Assembly (NCBI GenBank): GCA_014360055.1
Contig: JACIYH010000010.1
Coordinates: 1 to 52,765 of the forward strand
Reading direction: 5' to 3'
Source: Bacillota bacterium
Lineage (GTDB): Bacteria > Bacillota > Sulfobacillia > JACIYH01
Length of the DNA: 52,765 nt
How positions within the stretch are numbered: position 1 is the stretch's first letter; every line of letters begins with the position of its first letter. This document shows, one piece after another, positions 45,117 through 52,659 of the stretch. Under the pieces are notes generated by a model. It was given only the letters and a program-made list of their open reading frames with translations. It was not told the DNA's origin and made no database searches. The position numbers and the translations under genes are program-made.

Positions 45117-45145
45117 TTGACCGGCTGCTGCCTACATGCTAAAAT
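45117..45145 (+). promoter_or_regulatory. Sigma-A promoter of the VapBC module
   Basis: TTGACC (45117-45122), 17 bases, TAAAAT (45140-45145). The transcript would start about 30 bases before the antitoxin gene. Confidence 0.75.
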
Positions 45146-45180
45146 CCCGTTAAGCACTTTTATCACTGGGAGGTGCAACC

Positions 45181-45429
45181 GTGGTACGCACCCAAGTCCA
45201 GCTTACTGAGGAGCAGGCCCGGGCCTTGAAAAAGCTGGCCGCCGAGCAAGGTAAATCCATTGCCGAGTTGATCCGAAAAGGGGTAGATCTCGTCATTGCG
45301 AGTTCTTGGGCCACCGCAACTGATGAACGCATCTCCCGTGCAATTGCCTTGGCTGGCCGCTTCAGATCCGGCCTGCGCGATCTCTCTGTGGAACACGACA
45401 AGTACCTGGCGGAGGCCTATCGAGAATGA
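45181..45429 (+). CDS. vapB: Ribbon-helix-helix antitoxin, VapB-like
   Basis: An 82-residue protein. The first 25 residues have the RHH pattern: a short strand Arg-Thr-Gln-Val-Gln-Leu, then the helix Thr-Glu-Glu-Gln-Ala-Arg-Ala-Leu-Lys-Lys-Leu-Ala and the turn before Ser-Ile-Ala-Glu-Leu-Ile-Arg. The charged C-terminal part should wrap around the toxin. The GTG follows GGGAGG by seven bases. The stop overlaps the toxin start (ATGA). Such antitoxins repress their own promoter. Confidence 0.85.
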   Translation: MVRTQVQLTEEQARALKKLAAEQGKSIAELIRKGVDLVIASSWATATDERISRAIALAGRFRSGLRDLSVEHDKYLAEAYRE

Positions 45430-45824
45430 CCGTCTATGTAGACACCTCGGCCTTCCTTGCCGTATTGGATGCCGACGACCAGAACCACGGCCGCGCCAGG
45501 GAGGTATGGAAAAGGCTATTGGGCGGTAGGAACCCGCTCATCTCCAGCAGCTATGTCCTGGTGGAAACGTGGGCTCTCGTTCAGAATAGGCTCGGGGTCG
45601 AGGCGGTGCGGAGTTTCTCTGATGACATCTTCCCCCTGCTAGGTATCATCTGGGTGGGTGCGGACTTGCACCGCAGGGGAGTCGCCGCCTTGCTCGCGGC
45701 CAGCCGCCGAAACCTCAGCCTGGTCGACTGCGTCAGCTTTGAGGTCATGCGCGACCTGGGTGTCAAGCACGTCTTTACGTTCGATATGCATTTCCGGGAG
45801 CAGGGTTTCAGCTGCATGCCGTGA
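45426..45824 (+). CDS. vapC: PIN-domain toxin, VapC-like ribonuclease
   Basis: A 132-residue PIN endoribonuclease. The four acidic active-site positions are present: Asp6 (Val-Asp-Thr-Ser), Glu47 (Val-Glu-Thr), Asp101 (Leu-Val-Asp-Cys) and Asp120 (Thr-Phe-Asp). The family order Val-Asp-Thr-Ser-Ala-Phe at the start and Val-Phe-Thr-Phe-Asp-Met-His-Phe near the end is intact, so the toxin should be active. It overlaps the antitoxin gene by four bases. The gap to the next gene (45825-45907) holds nothing recognisable. Confidence 0.9.
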   Translation: MTVYVDTSAFLAVLDADDQNHGRAREVWKRLLGGRNPLISSSYVLVETWALVQNRLGVEAVRSFSDDIFPLLGIIWVGADLHRRGVAALLAASRRNLSLVDCVSFEVMRDLGVKHVFTFDMHFREQGFSCMP

Positions 45825-45907
45825 TCGACCGCCTCGCGTGGTGCCGTGCTCGCGCGGGCATAAGGCCGGTCCCTCCGATCTCCCCCCGCGCGTCGCCTAA
45901 GACGGCC

Positions 45908-46144
45908 TCACATCATCATGCCTGCGGCCATGGGGCGCACCCAGCACATCTGCCGCATGCGTACGTGGGCCGGCCCCTGCGGCGTCTCAAGCAGTATGTG
46001 ATCGGGGAACACCTGACGCAGCACGCCGGCGATGGTGCCGCAAACCGTGGCCACCTGCACCTGCTGCCCCACCAGGGACTGCAGATGACGTACGAACTGC
46101 GGCTCGTCGAACCCCGTTACCAGGCTGGGATCCTCAGCTGACAT
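45908..46144 (-). CDS. DUF2642-like small protein
   Basis: A 78-residue protein whose core Leu-Gln-Ser-Leu-Val-Gly-Gln-Gln-Val-Gln-Val-Ala-Thr ... Gly-Val-Leu-Arg-Gln-Val-Phe-Pro-Asp-His-Ile-Leu-Leu-Glu resembles the small Sm-like DUF2642 proteins found in spore-forming Bacillota. It ends in a Met-rich tail (three consecutive Met). The ATG at 46144 follows GGGGTGA; the frame is open further upstream to 46222. Its role is unknown; some relatives are linked to spore or coat genes. Confidence 0.65.
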   Translation of the reverse strand: MSAEDPSLVTGFDEPQFVRHLQSLVGQQVQVATVCGTIAGVLRQVFPDHILLETPQGPAHVRMRQMCWVRPMAAGMMM

Positions 46145-46183
46145 TATGTCACCCCGTACGATCTTATGCAGCATGCGTGCCGG

Positions 46184-46199
46184 GGTGACATCGGTCACC
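46184..46199. promoter_or_regulatory. Palindrome upstream of the DUF2642-like gene
   Basis: GGTGACATCGGTCACC is an inverted repeat with 6-bp arms, 40 bases before the ATG at 46144 and between two divergent genes. It could be an operator; no matching -35/-10 for the minus strand is clear. Confidence 0.3.
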
Positions 46200-46271
46200 A
46201 CCCTGGCCCGCTTCTCACCCACCTGGCCCCGGGCGGGGTTGACGAGGCCTGTGGAAACGGCGGACCGGTGG

Positions 46272-46280
46272 TGCTACAAT
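46272..46280 (+). promoter_or_regulatory. Extended -10 promoter of the two-gene ABC exporter
   Basis: TGCTACAAT (TG, C, TACAAT) lies 95 bases before the ATPase start. No consensus -35 lies at 17 bases. Confidence 0.55.
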
Positions 46281-46374
46281 GATCAAAGCTACGGTGATGC
46301 CGCGGTTGCGTCCGCGGCGCGGAGGGGTGACGGTTCCTGGGCGCAGCGGACAGCGGGCATAAGGAGTGTCGCTC

Positions 46375-47127
46375 TTGCTGGCGATAAGGAACGTTTCTAA
46401 AAGCTACCGAAAAGGGGCCGTCAAGGCCGTCGATGACCTCACTCTAGAGGTACCGGCCGGTGTCATCTACGGGTTTCTGGGGCCCAACGGGGCGGGCAAG
46501 ACGACCACCATCAAAATGGTCGTGGGGCTGCTCCGTCCCGACACGGGGACGATCAGCGTAGACGGGGTGGACGTGGGGAAGTATCCACTGGAGGCCAAGC
46601 GGCGCATAGGCTTTGTTCCCGACTACCCCGAGCTTTACGAAAAGCTCACCGGGCTGGAGTACCTGAACTTCATCGGCGACGTTTTCGGTGTGCCCACCGA
46701 CGTCCGGCGCCGCCGCCTGGGCGAGCTCCTGGAAATGTTCGAGCTAGAGGACGCGGTGCACGATCTCGTCCAGACCTACTCCCACGGCATGAAGCAGAAG
46801 CTGGCCGTCACGGCTGCCGTACTGCCCGACCCCGCCCTTCTCATCCTGGACGAGCCCTTCACCGGCCTGGACCCCAAGTCGCAGGCCCTTTTCAAAGACC
46901 TCATGCGCCAGCGGTGCGACCAGGGCAAGGCCGTCTTCTTCTCCACCCACATCCTCGATGTGGCCGAGCGGTTCTGCGACTACATCGCTATCCTCAACCG
47001 TGGACGGCTGGTGGCCAAGGGGACAATGGCGGAACTCCGGCAAATGGCGTCGGGTGAGACCACGCTCGAGCAGATCTTCCTCGACCTCACCGAGGAGGAA
47101 CTCACCGAAGAGAATAAGGGGAAGTGA
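46375..47127 (+). CDS. ABC-2 type exporter ATPase
   Basis: A 250-residue ABC ATPase. Walker A is GPNGAGKTT near residue 37, the signature is the variant Tyr-Ser-His-Gly-Met-Lys-Gln-Lys, Walker B Leu-Leu-Ile-Leu-Asp-Glu-Pro with D-loop Gly-Leu-Asp follows near 158, and the switch His is in Ser-Thr-His-Ile-Leu. The start TTG 46375 is eight bases after AAGGAG; a GTG three codons earlier sits on that site. The C-terminus ends in a Glu-rich tail. It overlaps the permease gene by four bases (GTGA). The pair resembles EcsA/EcsB-type exporters; cargo unknown. Confidence 0.92.
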   Translation: MLAIRNVSKSYRKGAVKAVDDLTLEVPAGVIYGFLGPNGAGKTTTIKMVVGLLRPDTGTISVDGVDVGKYPLEAKRRIGFVPDYPELYEKLTGLEYLNFIGDVFGVPTDVRRRRLGELLEMFELEDAVHDLVQTYSHGMKQKLAVTAAVLPDPALLILDEPFTGLDPKSQALFKDLMRQRCDQGKAVFFSTHILDVAERFCDYIAILNRGRLVAKGTMAELRQMASGETTLEQIFLDLTEEELTEENKGK

Positions 47128-48839
47128 GTGGCGTGTCCGCCTTTTGGCCGCTCTTCAGGCTGACTCTGAACAATACACTCGGTCTTTCGGCGGCCCGCTA
47201 CGTCTATCTGGTGCAGCGGAAGCGGCTGTGGGAGCCGGTTCTCATCGCCCTAGGCGTGGGGGTGGGCGGCGGTGCCTTCGTCTTCTTCCTTTACCAGGTG
47301 GCCAGGGCTTTCGTAGCAGTCGGGCTCATGGCGAACCGGCCCGAGATCGTCTTCACGTTTGCCTTTCTGGTGGCGTCCACCCTGGTCCTGGTGTTCGGCT
47401 TTGCCGCAGTCATCTCCATCTTTTACTTCTCCACCGACCTGGGCCTTCTGGTACCCCTGCCGCTGCGGCCGGGGACCATTGTCCTGGCCAAGTTCGCGGT
47501 GATCGTGGTCGGGGAGTACGTCGGCATCCTCCTGGCAATGGGGCCGGCCGCCACGGCCTACGCCCAATTGGTGGGAGGCAGTCTCTCCTACTGGCTGGCC
47601 GTCCTCCTGGTAGTCCTCCTCGCCCCCGTCATCCCTCTGGCCATCGCCGCCGTCGTCACCCTCGCGGTCATGCGCTTCATCAACCGGCGGCACCGGGACA
47701 TCCTGATCATCCTGTTTAGCGTGGCTCTCACCGCGGGGATACTGGCCTTTCAGATCGGGGTAATGAACAACCTTCCCTCCCAGGGGGACCCGGCCCTCTA
47801 CCTACAGCAAATCCTGTCCGGGCACGTCGACCTCGTGGCGGTTATGGGTCGTGCCTTCCCGCCCGCCGTCTGGGCCACGAGGGTAATCGCCGGGGCCACG
47901 GCGGGATCACGGCTGGTCGGGCTCGCTCTCTACGTCGGAGTGACGGGGGTGGCGGTGTGGGTTCTGGCCACCGCGGGCGACCGATTGTTTTACGCCGGGC
48001 TCATCGGTGGGACAGAACTTGCTCGCCGCCGTCTGACCGCCCACCAGCTCGCCGCCGCCCGGGCGGCTGCCCGGCACAGCACGGTGCAGAGTGGCGTGTT
48101 GAGTGCCCTCTTCTGGCGCGAGTGGCGCCTGTTCATGCGGGTCCCACTCTACGTCTTGAACGGGTTTTCCGCCTCCCTGATCGTCCCCATCATCTTCGTC
48201 TTCGGTTTCCGGGGCATTATGAGCGACCCGGACATGATCAGGCTCCTGGATGCCATATACGCGACCGGCAACGCTGCTTTCTTCACCTCCCTGGCCGTGG
48301 CGGGGCTCACCGTGCTGGTGACGGCTCTGAATACGACGGCGGCCAGTGCCGTCTCGCGTGAAGGTCGTTACCTGTGGATCTCGAAGGTCATCCCGGTCCC
48401 CCCGGAGAAGCTGGTGCAGGGTAAGATGCTCTTTGCGGCAGTAGCGGCGGCGGTAAGTGCTCTGCCTATGCTCGTCCTGTTCGCCTTTGCCCTGCGCATG
48501 CGGGCTGTGCACCTGGCCGAAGTCCTGGTCCTCACGGGTCTGGGGTCAGCGGTATCGGTTTTCGTCGGGCTCCTCGTAGACCTGGCGAGGCCGTTTCTGA
48601 CCTGGACCAACCCCCAGCAAGCGGTGAAGTCGAACCTCAACGTGATCATCCCGTTGCCGGTCATCGCCGGCCTGGAGGCCGGCCTCGGCTACCTGGCCCT
48701 CTGGCTCACCCGAACCCTGGAGTGGGAGGAGGGGACGGTGGTGGTGACGCTGGCGGGCCTCCTGGCCGTGCTGGCGGTCCTGCTTTACCGCCTGACCGTC
48801 TCCGCGGGGAAGCGGCTCTACGAGCGCCTCGAGCCGTAG
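47124..48839 (+). CDS. ABC exporter permease, twelve-helix type
   Basis: A 571-residue membrane protein with about twelve helices in two groups separated by a cytoplasmic loop near residues 295-330 (Ala/Arg-rich, then Phe-Trp-Arg-Glu-Trp-Arg). The second half contains Arg-Tyr-Leu-Trp-Ile-Ser-Lys-Val-Ile-Pro-Val-Pro-Pro, a sequence seen in putative ABC exporter proteins of Bacillota. Start GTG 47124 overlaps the ATPase stop; a second GTG at 47133 is possible. Substrate unknown. The gap up to the tRNA promoter contains short CTGTCCACC-type repeats (48905-48935). Confidence 0.88.
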   Translation: MSGVSAFWPLFRLTLNNTLGLSAARYVYLVQRKRLWEPVLIALGVGVGGGAFVFFLYQVARAFVAVGLMANRPEIVFTFAFLVASTLVLVFGFAAVISIFYFSTDLGLLVPLPLRPGTIVLAKFAVIVVGEYVGILLAMGPAATAYAQLVGGSLSYWLAVLLVVLLAPVIPLAIAAVVTLAVMRFINRRHRDILIILFSVALTAGILAFQIGVMNNLPSQGDPALYLQQILSGHVDLVAVMGRAFPPAVWATRVIAGATAGSRLVGLALYVGVTGVAVWVLATAGDRLFYAGLIGGTELARRRLTAHQLAAARAAARHSTVQSGVLSALFWREWRLFMRVPLYVLNGFSASLIVPIIFVFGFRGIMSDPDMIRLLDAIYATGNAAFFTSLAVAGLTVLVTALNTTAASAVSREGRYLWISKVIPVPPEKLVQGKMLFAAVAAAVSALPMLVLFAFALRMRAVHLAEVLVLTGLGSAVSVFVGLLVDLARPFLTWTNPQQAVKSNLNVIIPLPVIAGLEAGLGYLALWLTRTLEWEEGTVVVTLAGLLAVLAVLLYRLTVSAGKRLYERLEP

Positions 48840-48941
48840 CCGGGGCGGCCAGCCAGGTTAGCCAGCCTCCCGGACACACGGGTCGTTTGCCACACAGGTC
48901 CTCTGCCACCGTGTCCACCCTGTCCACCGTGTCCGCTACCC

Positions 48942-48970
48942 TTGACGGCTGCCGCCGTGGCCGATATAAT
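48942..48970 (+). promoter_or_regulatory. Strong sigma-A promoter of tRNA-Asn
   Basis: TTGACG (48942-48947), 17 bases, and a consensus TATAAT (48965-48970), followed by GGGCAAGG. The tRNA begins 30 bases downstream of the -10. Confidence 0.9.
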
Positions 48971-49000
48971 GGGCAAGGTAAAAGCCCAATACACGTACGC

Positions 49001-49075
49001 TCCTCGATAGCTCAATGGTAGAGCACCCGGCTGTTAACCGGGGGGTTGCAGGTTCGAGTCCTGCTCGAGGAGCCA
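49001..49075 (+). tRNA. tRNA-Asn (anticodon GTT), CCA encoded
   Basis: A full cloverleaf can be folded: acceptor TCCTCGA/TCGAGGA, D-stem GCTC/GAGC, anticodon stem CCCGG/CCGGG with loop CTGTTAA (anticodon at 49033-49035), T-stem GCAGG/CCTGC with loop TTCGAGT. The discriminator is G and CCA is encoded. A T-run (CTCTTTTT) follows directly, which may help end transcription. Confidence 0.98.
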
Positions 49076-49110
49076 ACTCTTTTTCGGCCCTTTCTTCAGG
49101 AACCGTCAGG

Positions 49111-49971
49111 TCAGGCAGTGGGTCCGGCGAGGAGGCGGCGAATCTGGGGGATGTACCTCCGTGTCTCCTCTTCCCCCGCGCGGCTATACCGCTCGATGTT
49201 TTTGGCCATCGACGCGGACGGGGGCGGCAGCACTGGCGCGATGACCACGTCCGCGAGAGAGGTCAGCCGTTCGCGAATGGCCTCCCGCTCGAGTAAACCT
49301 ATGGCGCGCGCGATTATTTCCACCGCGTTGTCCACCCTGACCGGTTGTTCCTGCCCGGAGAGAAGATCAACCGCTACCACGCACTCTGCCCCCAGCGCCC
49401 TCAGCACGGCTGCGGGAACCATGTCACGCACGGCGCCATCCACCAGCTTGCGCCCGTCGAGCAGTTTTGGCACAAACACGCCAGGTATTGAGCTGCTCGC
49501 CCGGATTGCTTCGGACAGGCGAACGTCCGTAAGCCACGAGGTGCGTGCCAGGGGCAGGATGCCAGGGCTTCCCAGCGTCGACATGACCACCAGTTCCCCG
49601 GTCTCGATGTCGACCGCCTCAATAACCACCGGCGGGTGCACGTCCGAGACGCTGCGCCCTCCGAGAAGGCGGTCAAGTTCCCTCTCGATGAGGTCGCCGT
49701 CCACCATTCCCGCCCGTGTGGTAAGACCCCGGGCGATAGCCGGAATTCCCTTCACCACCCACCTCGATGGCACTGCCATCTGCCTCAACTCACGCTCGAT
49801 GTCGTCCAGGGCCACACCAGCTGCATACAGCCCCGCAGCAATTGCTCCGGCGCTGGTTCCGGACACCACGTCAGGCCGCAGCCCAGCGTCGGCCAGCGCT
49901 TTGAACACGCCCACGTAGGCCAGGCCGTACAACCCACCGGCCCCCAGCGCCAGTCCCCACCTCTTGGCCAA
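49111..49971 (-). CDS. Patatin-like phospholipase/esterase
   Basis: A 286-residue serine hydrolase of the RssA/patatin group. The oxyanion loop Leu-Gly-Ala-Gly-Gly-Leu-Tyr-Gly-Leu-Ala-Tyr is at 9-19, the nucleophile Ser40 in Gly-Thr-Ser-Ala-Gly, and the catalytic Asp in Val-Asp-Gly-Ala-Val-Arg-Asp (about 180). There is no signal peptide, so it is cytoplasmic or peripherally membrane-bound. The start chosen is TTG 49971, nine bases after GAAGGGG, beginning Met-Ala-Lys-Arg-Trp-Gly-Leu; GTG 50004 would add eleven residues. It stands alone, convergent with the tRNA. Confidence 0.9.
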   Translation of the reverse strand: MAKRWGLALGAGGLYGLAYVGVFKALADAGLRPDVVSGTSAGAIAAGLYAAGVALDDIERELRQMAVPSRWVVKGIPAIARGLTTRAGMVDGDLIERELDRLLGGRSVSDVHPPVVIEAVDIETGELVVMSTLGSPGILPLARTSWLTDVRLSEAIRASSSIPGVFVPKLLDGRKLVDGAVRDMVPAAVLRALGAECVVAVDLLSGQEQPVRVDNAVEIIARAIGLLEREAIRERLTSLADVVIAPVLPPPSASMAKNIERYSRAGEEETRRYIPQIRRLLAGPTA

Positions 49972-50034
49972 AAGGTGACACCCCTTCCGCGTCCAGGAAC
50001 GCACATGCCCTGTTGCCCGGCACCACGGGCGCCC

Positions 50035-50490
50035 TCATTCTGCGCGGCGCGGACCCCGGCGAACTCGTTCCCCGGGTCTAGCACGCCATTTGTACGATTT
50101 CAGAGTACGTCTTGGCCTTACCGGTATGCGCCTTCCGAGGAGGTTCCACAACCGACGCACCCACCGTTTCCGGGCTTCCCTGTCCATGACAGGAGGCCCG
50201 AAAAGGTCGGCAATCTGCTCGCGGACGCGGTCGGGGTGGATGGCCGACCAGTTAACCGCCTCGTCAAAGGCCTGCAACGCAACTTCGCATTTCGAGATGT
50301 AGTCCCAGGGGGGATCGTAGTACCCGTGTTCGTATTCGTAAAGGAGACCGATGGACGGGTACTCTCCTAGCTCATGCTCATGCCACATTATACCCAGCTC
50401 ACAACCAGCAGGCGGTTGACCGCAGACGTGTTCCAGGTATCGGATCGCCAGCTCCAGTTCGGTGACCACCCATTCTCGCTCACCCGGCAT
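50035..50490 (-). CDS. Hypothetical protein, acidic/aromatic N-terminal and basic C-terminal parts
   Basis: A 151-residue open frame that looks coding: it has good high-GC third positions and an ATG three bases after GTGAGGGG; an ATG at 50529 is an alternative. Residues 30-70 are rich in Glu, His, Tyr and Trp (His-Glu-His-Glu-Leu-Gly-Glu-Tyr, Tyr-Glu-Tyr-Glu-His-Gly-Tyr-Tyr). Residues 90-151 are strongly basic with many Arg. There is no signal, membrane helix or known motif. I do not recognise the family. It lies between the patatin gene and a decayed MBL gene fragment. Confidence 0.6.
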   Translation of the reverse strand: MPGEREWVVTELELAIRYLEHVCGQPPAGCELGIMWHEHELGEYPSIGLLYEYEHGYYDPPWDYISKCEVALQAFDEAVNWSAIHPDRVREQIADLFGPPVMDREARKRWVRRLWNLLGRRIPVRPRRTLKSYKWRARPGERVRRGPRRAE

Positions 50491-50564
50491 TTGCCCCTCA
50501 CCGCAGTCGCCAACATATTCCCATGGCATCTCCGTTCCCGCCCCCCCCAGGGACCCTTTGTTTG

Positions 50565-50729
50565 CTATCCACCCCTCATCAGGTACCGGACAAGCTCAGG
50601 ACCGGCACCGCAGGGGCCGCCGTCCACCAGCACCGAGTCGCGGCGGGCCGTCTGGATGAGGACGCCATCGCCCTGTGCTAAGAAGCGACCCACGCGGACC
50701 CCGCTGCCACAATCATATCCAAGGCCAGC
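50565..50729 (-). pseudogene. Remnant of a ComEC-type MBL-domain protein (N-terminal strand region)
   Basis: The minus strand encodes Arg-Phe-Leu-Ala-Gln-Gly-Asp-Gly-Val-Leu-Ile-Gln-Thr followed by Asp-Ser-Val-Leu-Val-Asp-Gly-Gly-Pro and Glu-Leu-Val-Arg-Tyr-Leu, then a TAG stop at 50565-50567. This matches the first part of the competence-type metallo-beta-lactamase domain (Gly-Gln-Gly-Asp ... Val-Asp-Gly-Gly). It is cut off before the metal-binding His-x-His-x-Asp-His. No good start codon is present. It is the only recognisable content of the 300-bp gap between 50490 and 50792. Confidence 0.55.
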
Positions 50730-50791
50730 CTACAACTTGCAGTCCGACATTTGGTGACGGACCTAGCGTTCGCACCTCCCAGCCCCGGAGG

Positions 50792-51262
50792 TCAGCATTC
50801 CAGCTCCTGCAGCGCCCGCCGGTACTTCTCCCAGCGCCGGAGGTCCTCCTGCGTAGGGTCCGGGATGCGGGACTCGTCAAGGTTATCCCGCAGGTCGGCC
50901 ACCTTCACCCGGAGAGCCAGATGGTTCGCCTTCACTCGGACCAGATACTCCCCGTAATCCTCCCCGGGCCGCCGCGTGAGCGCGTCCAGAGCACGTACGA
51001 CCTCCTCAGGAAAGCCCGTACCTCTCAGTTGTTCGGCGCTCACGTTTCCATCCTCAACCGCATCGTGGAGCACAGCCGCGACCATTTCCAACGGCTCGCC
51101 CAGCGACAGCATCACCCGCAAGGGGTGAAGGATGTATGGCGCACCACCCTTGTCCTTCTGCCCCCGGTGGGCCCTGACGGCAAGGAGCAGCGCTTCGTCG
51201 AGCAGCGCTTGCTCTTGGCTGTCCCAATTGCTACGCCCATCCCGACCCGCCACGCCCGTCAC
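50792..51262 (-). CDS. HD-domain phosphohydrolase, MESH1/SpoT-hydrolase-like
   Basis: A protein of about 156 residues with the HD fold of stand-alone ppGpp hydrolases. It has His-Arg-Gly-Gln-Lys-Asp-Lys-Gly-Gly-Ala-Pro-Tyr-Ile-Leu-His-Pro near 32, Val-Leu-His-Asp-Ala-Val-Glu-Asp near 62, and Lys-Val-Ala-Asp-Leu-Arg-Asp-Asn near 120. These match the HD region of Rel enzymes; no synthetase domain is present. GTG 51262 is seven bases after AGGAG. The same frame is open to 51433, and an extra Arg-rich N-terminal stretch is possible. It may hydrolyse alarmones or another nucleotide, complementing relA. Confidence 0.85.
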   Translation of the reverse strand: MTGVAGRDGRSNWDSQEQALLDEALLLAVRAHRGQKDKGGAPYILHPLRVMLSLGEPLEMVAAVLHDAVEDGNVSAEQLRGTGFPEEVVRALDALTRRPGEDYGEYLVRVKANHLALRVKVADLRDNLDESRIPDPTQEDLRRWEKYRRALQELEC

Positions 51263-51500
51263 CGTACCACTCCTACTGCTTTCCCCGGTTCCACCGGAGG
51301 TTAGTCTCCTGACGTACCGCACGGCGGGCACGAACAAGCCGAAATGCCTCCTGAACCTCTGGGCCCGCTCATCGGGGCCGACGCGCCGAAACCACTCGCG
51401 CCTGTCGGCCGCACCGCCACCCGCCGCAGCCACCCCGCCCTCTCGCGGGCAACCTCAGCGCCGCTCCCGACTGCTTCGACGTGAGGCTGGCGCGGTAGCT

Positions 51501-51812
51501 TCAGACGCGAACAGCGGTGCCGCTGGCCGAAACCATCAGCATTCCTTCCCGCACCACTTCGTAGTCGATGTCCACGCCCACCACGGCATTTCCGCCCAGG
51601 CGAGTAGCTTCATCCGCCATTTCCTGCAGGGCAATCTCCCGTGCCCGGCGCAGTTCCTCTTCATATGCCGCCGACCGCCCACCCACGATATCGGTGATGG
51701 TGGCAAACAGATCGCGCACGATGTTGGCCCCCAGGATGGCCTCGCCCGTCACGATTCCCAGGTATTCCTGAACCGGCTTACCTTCGATAACCGGCGTAGT
51801 CGTGATGATCAA
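51501..51812 (-). CDS. YbjQ family (UPF0145) protein
   Basis: A 103-residue protein with the family's start [10 protein letters not shown], then Tyr-Leu-Gly-Ile-Val-Thr-Gly-Glu-Ala and Ala-Asn-Ile-Val-Arg-Asp. The conserved [13 protein letters not shown] follows near 78. Such proteins form pentamers; a metal-binding role was proposed but not established. The TTG start at 51812 follows GGAGGTGACGAG. It begins 27 bases after the stop of the nuclease-like gene upstream. The gap 51263-51500 shows no clear feature besides the possible N-terminal extension of the HD gene. Confidence 0.92.
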   Translation of the reverse strand: MIITTTPVIEGKPVQEYLGIVTGEAILGANIVRDLFATITDIVGGRSAAYEEELRRAREIALQEMADEATRLGGNAVVGVDIDYEVVREGMLMVSASGTAVRV

Positions 51813-51838
51813 CTCGTCACCTCCGCCCCCTATATTCT

Positions 51839-52567
51839 CTACCCAACCGTGCACTCCCTGTAGAGCGGCGGTCCCACTCCGCAGGGAACCCCCTCACCAA
51901 GGAAGTCCGGTGATCCGGATGGGAGGTCTCCTTCGACAGTTGCTTCCCCACCCTCCCTTACCCATATGAACGAGAAGCCTAGTATCGGTTGGACCCACGA
52001 GACCTTCCTGGCCGGCGCCCGGTAACGCGGAAAGTCCGGAAGCCCTATGGCCAGTGCCACGTCTTTCCTCTCTCCACGCCAACATACAAGATCGAAAAAG
52101 GCATCTTTGAACCAGTGTTGGGCCTGGGTCGACGGGTTCGTTCTTGGAGTGCCCTCAGGATAACCCTTGACTGTTACCCAGAGAAGGCCGCCGGCAGGGT
52201 TCTCCGCTTCTATATCCTTTCCCCTTTCCCGACGGCGGGGGTCAGCGAAGCTGACTATTGAGTAGCGCCGCTCTTTAAGAAACTTAACCACTGAAGCCTG
52301 GACGTTGCCCTCCCAGAACCAGGGTTCGTGTCCGCTCGGCGTTGGTGGCTCTTCCACGGGGGCAGCCGCAACTTCGGCCTGGCCTCTCCACCTGATCTTG
52401 CCCCCGACCACCCTTCGCTCAACGAGTCCTTCTTGTGCAAGCTGTCGGCACGTACTGCTGGCCTGCTGGCGGTGTCGCAGGCCGAGAGCACGAGCAAGCT
52501 CATCGTCGTCGACACCTTGTGGATGCTCGCGCAATAAAGATATGACTCTATCACGAACCATCTTCAT
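51839..52567 (-). CDS. Winged-helix protein with PD-(D/E)XK nuclease-like C-terminal domain
   Basis: A 242-residue protein. Residues 5-65 look like a winged helix-turn-helix ([10 protein letters not shown], then [12 protein letters not shown]). After an Ala/Pro linker, residues 90-200 have Val-Val-Lys-Phe-Leu-Lys-Glu-Arg, Gly-Lys-Asp-Ile-Glu-Ala and [10 protein letters not shown]. Gln-Ala-Gln-His-Trp-Phe-Lys-Asp-Ala follows. The Asp and Lys fit a restriction-endonuclease-like core, but Thr replaces the usual Glu of E-x-K, so catalysis is doubtful. ATG 52567 follows GAGGAGG. DNA targeting or repair is an inference. Confidence 0.6.
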   Translation of the reverse strand: MKMVRDRVISLLREHPQGVDDDELARALGLRHRQQASSTCRQLAQEGLVERRVVGGKIRWRGQAEVAAAPVEEPPTPSGHEPWFWEGNVQASVVKFLKERRYSIVSFADPRRRERGKDIEAENPAGGLLWVTVKGYPEGTPRTNPSTQAQHWFKDAFFDLVCWRGERKDVALAIGLPDFPRYRAPARKVSWVQPILGFSFIWVREGGEATVEGDLPSGSPDFLGEGVPCGVGPPLYRECTVG

Positions 52568-52659
52568 CGTTTTCCAACCCTCCTCAACCATTCCCAATGG
52601 CCAACTGTATGCAGCCCCGAAACTGGCATTCCGGGGGCGGTTTGTTCGCCTAATGCGTG

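Noticed and set aside
48905-48935. Short CTGTCCACC/GTGTCCACC repeats before the tRNA promoter
   Set aside because: Only about three short imperfect copies in GC-rich sequence, with no gene or known element attached.
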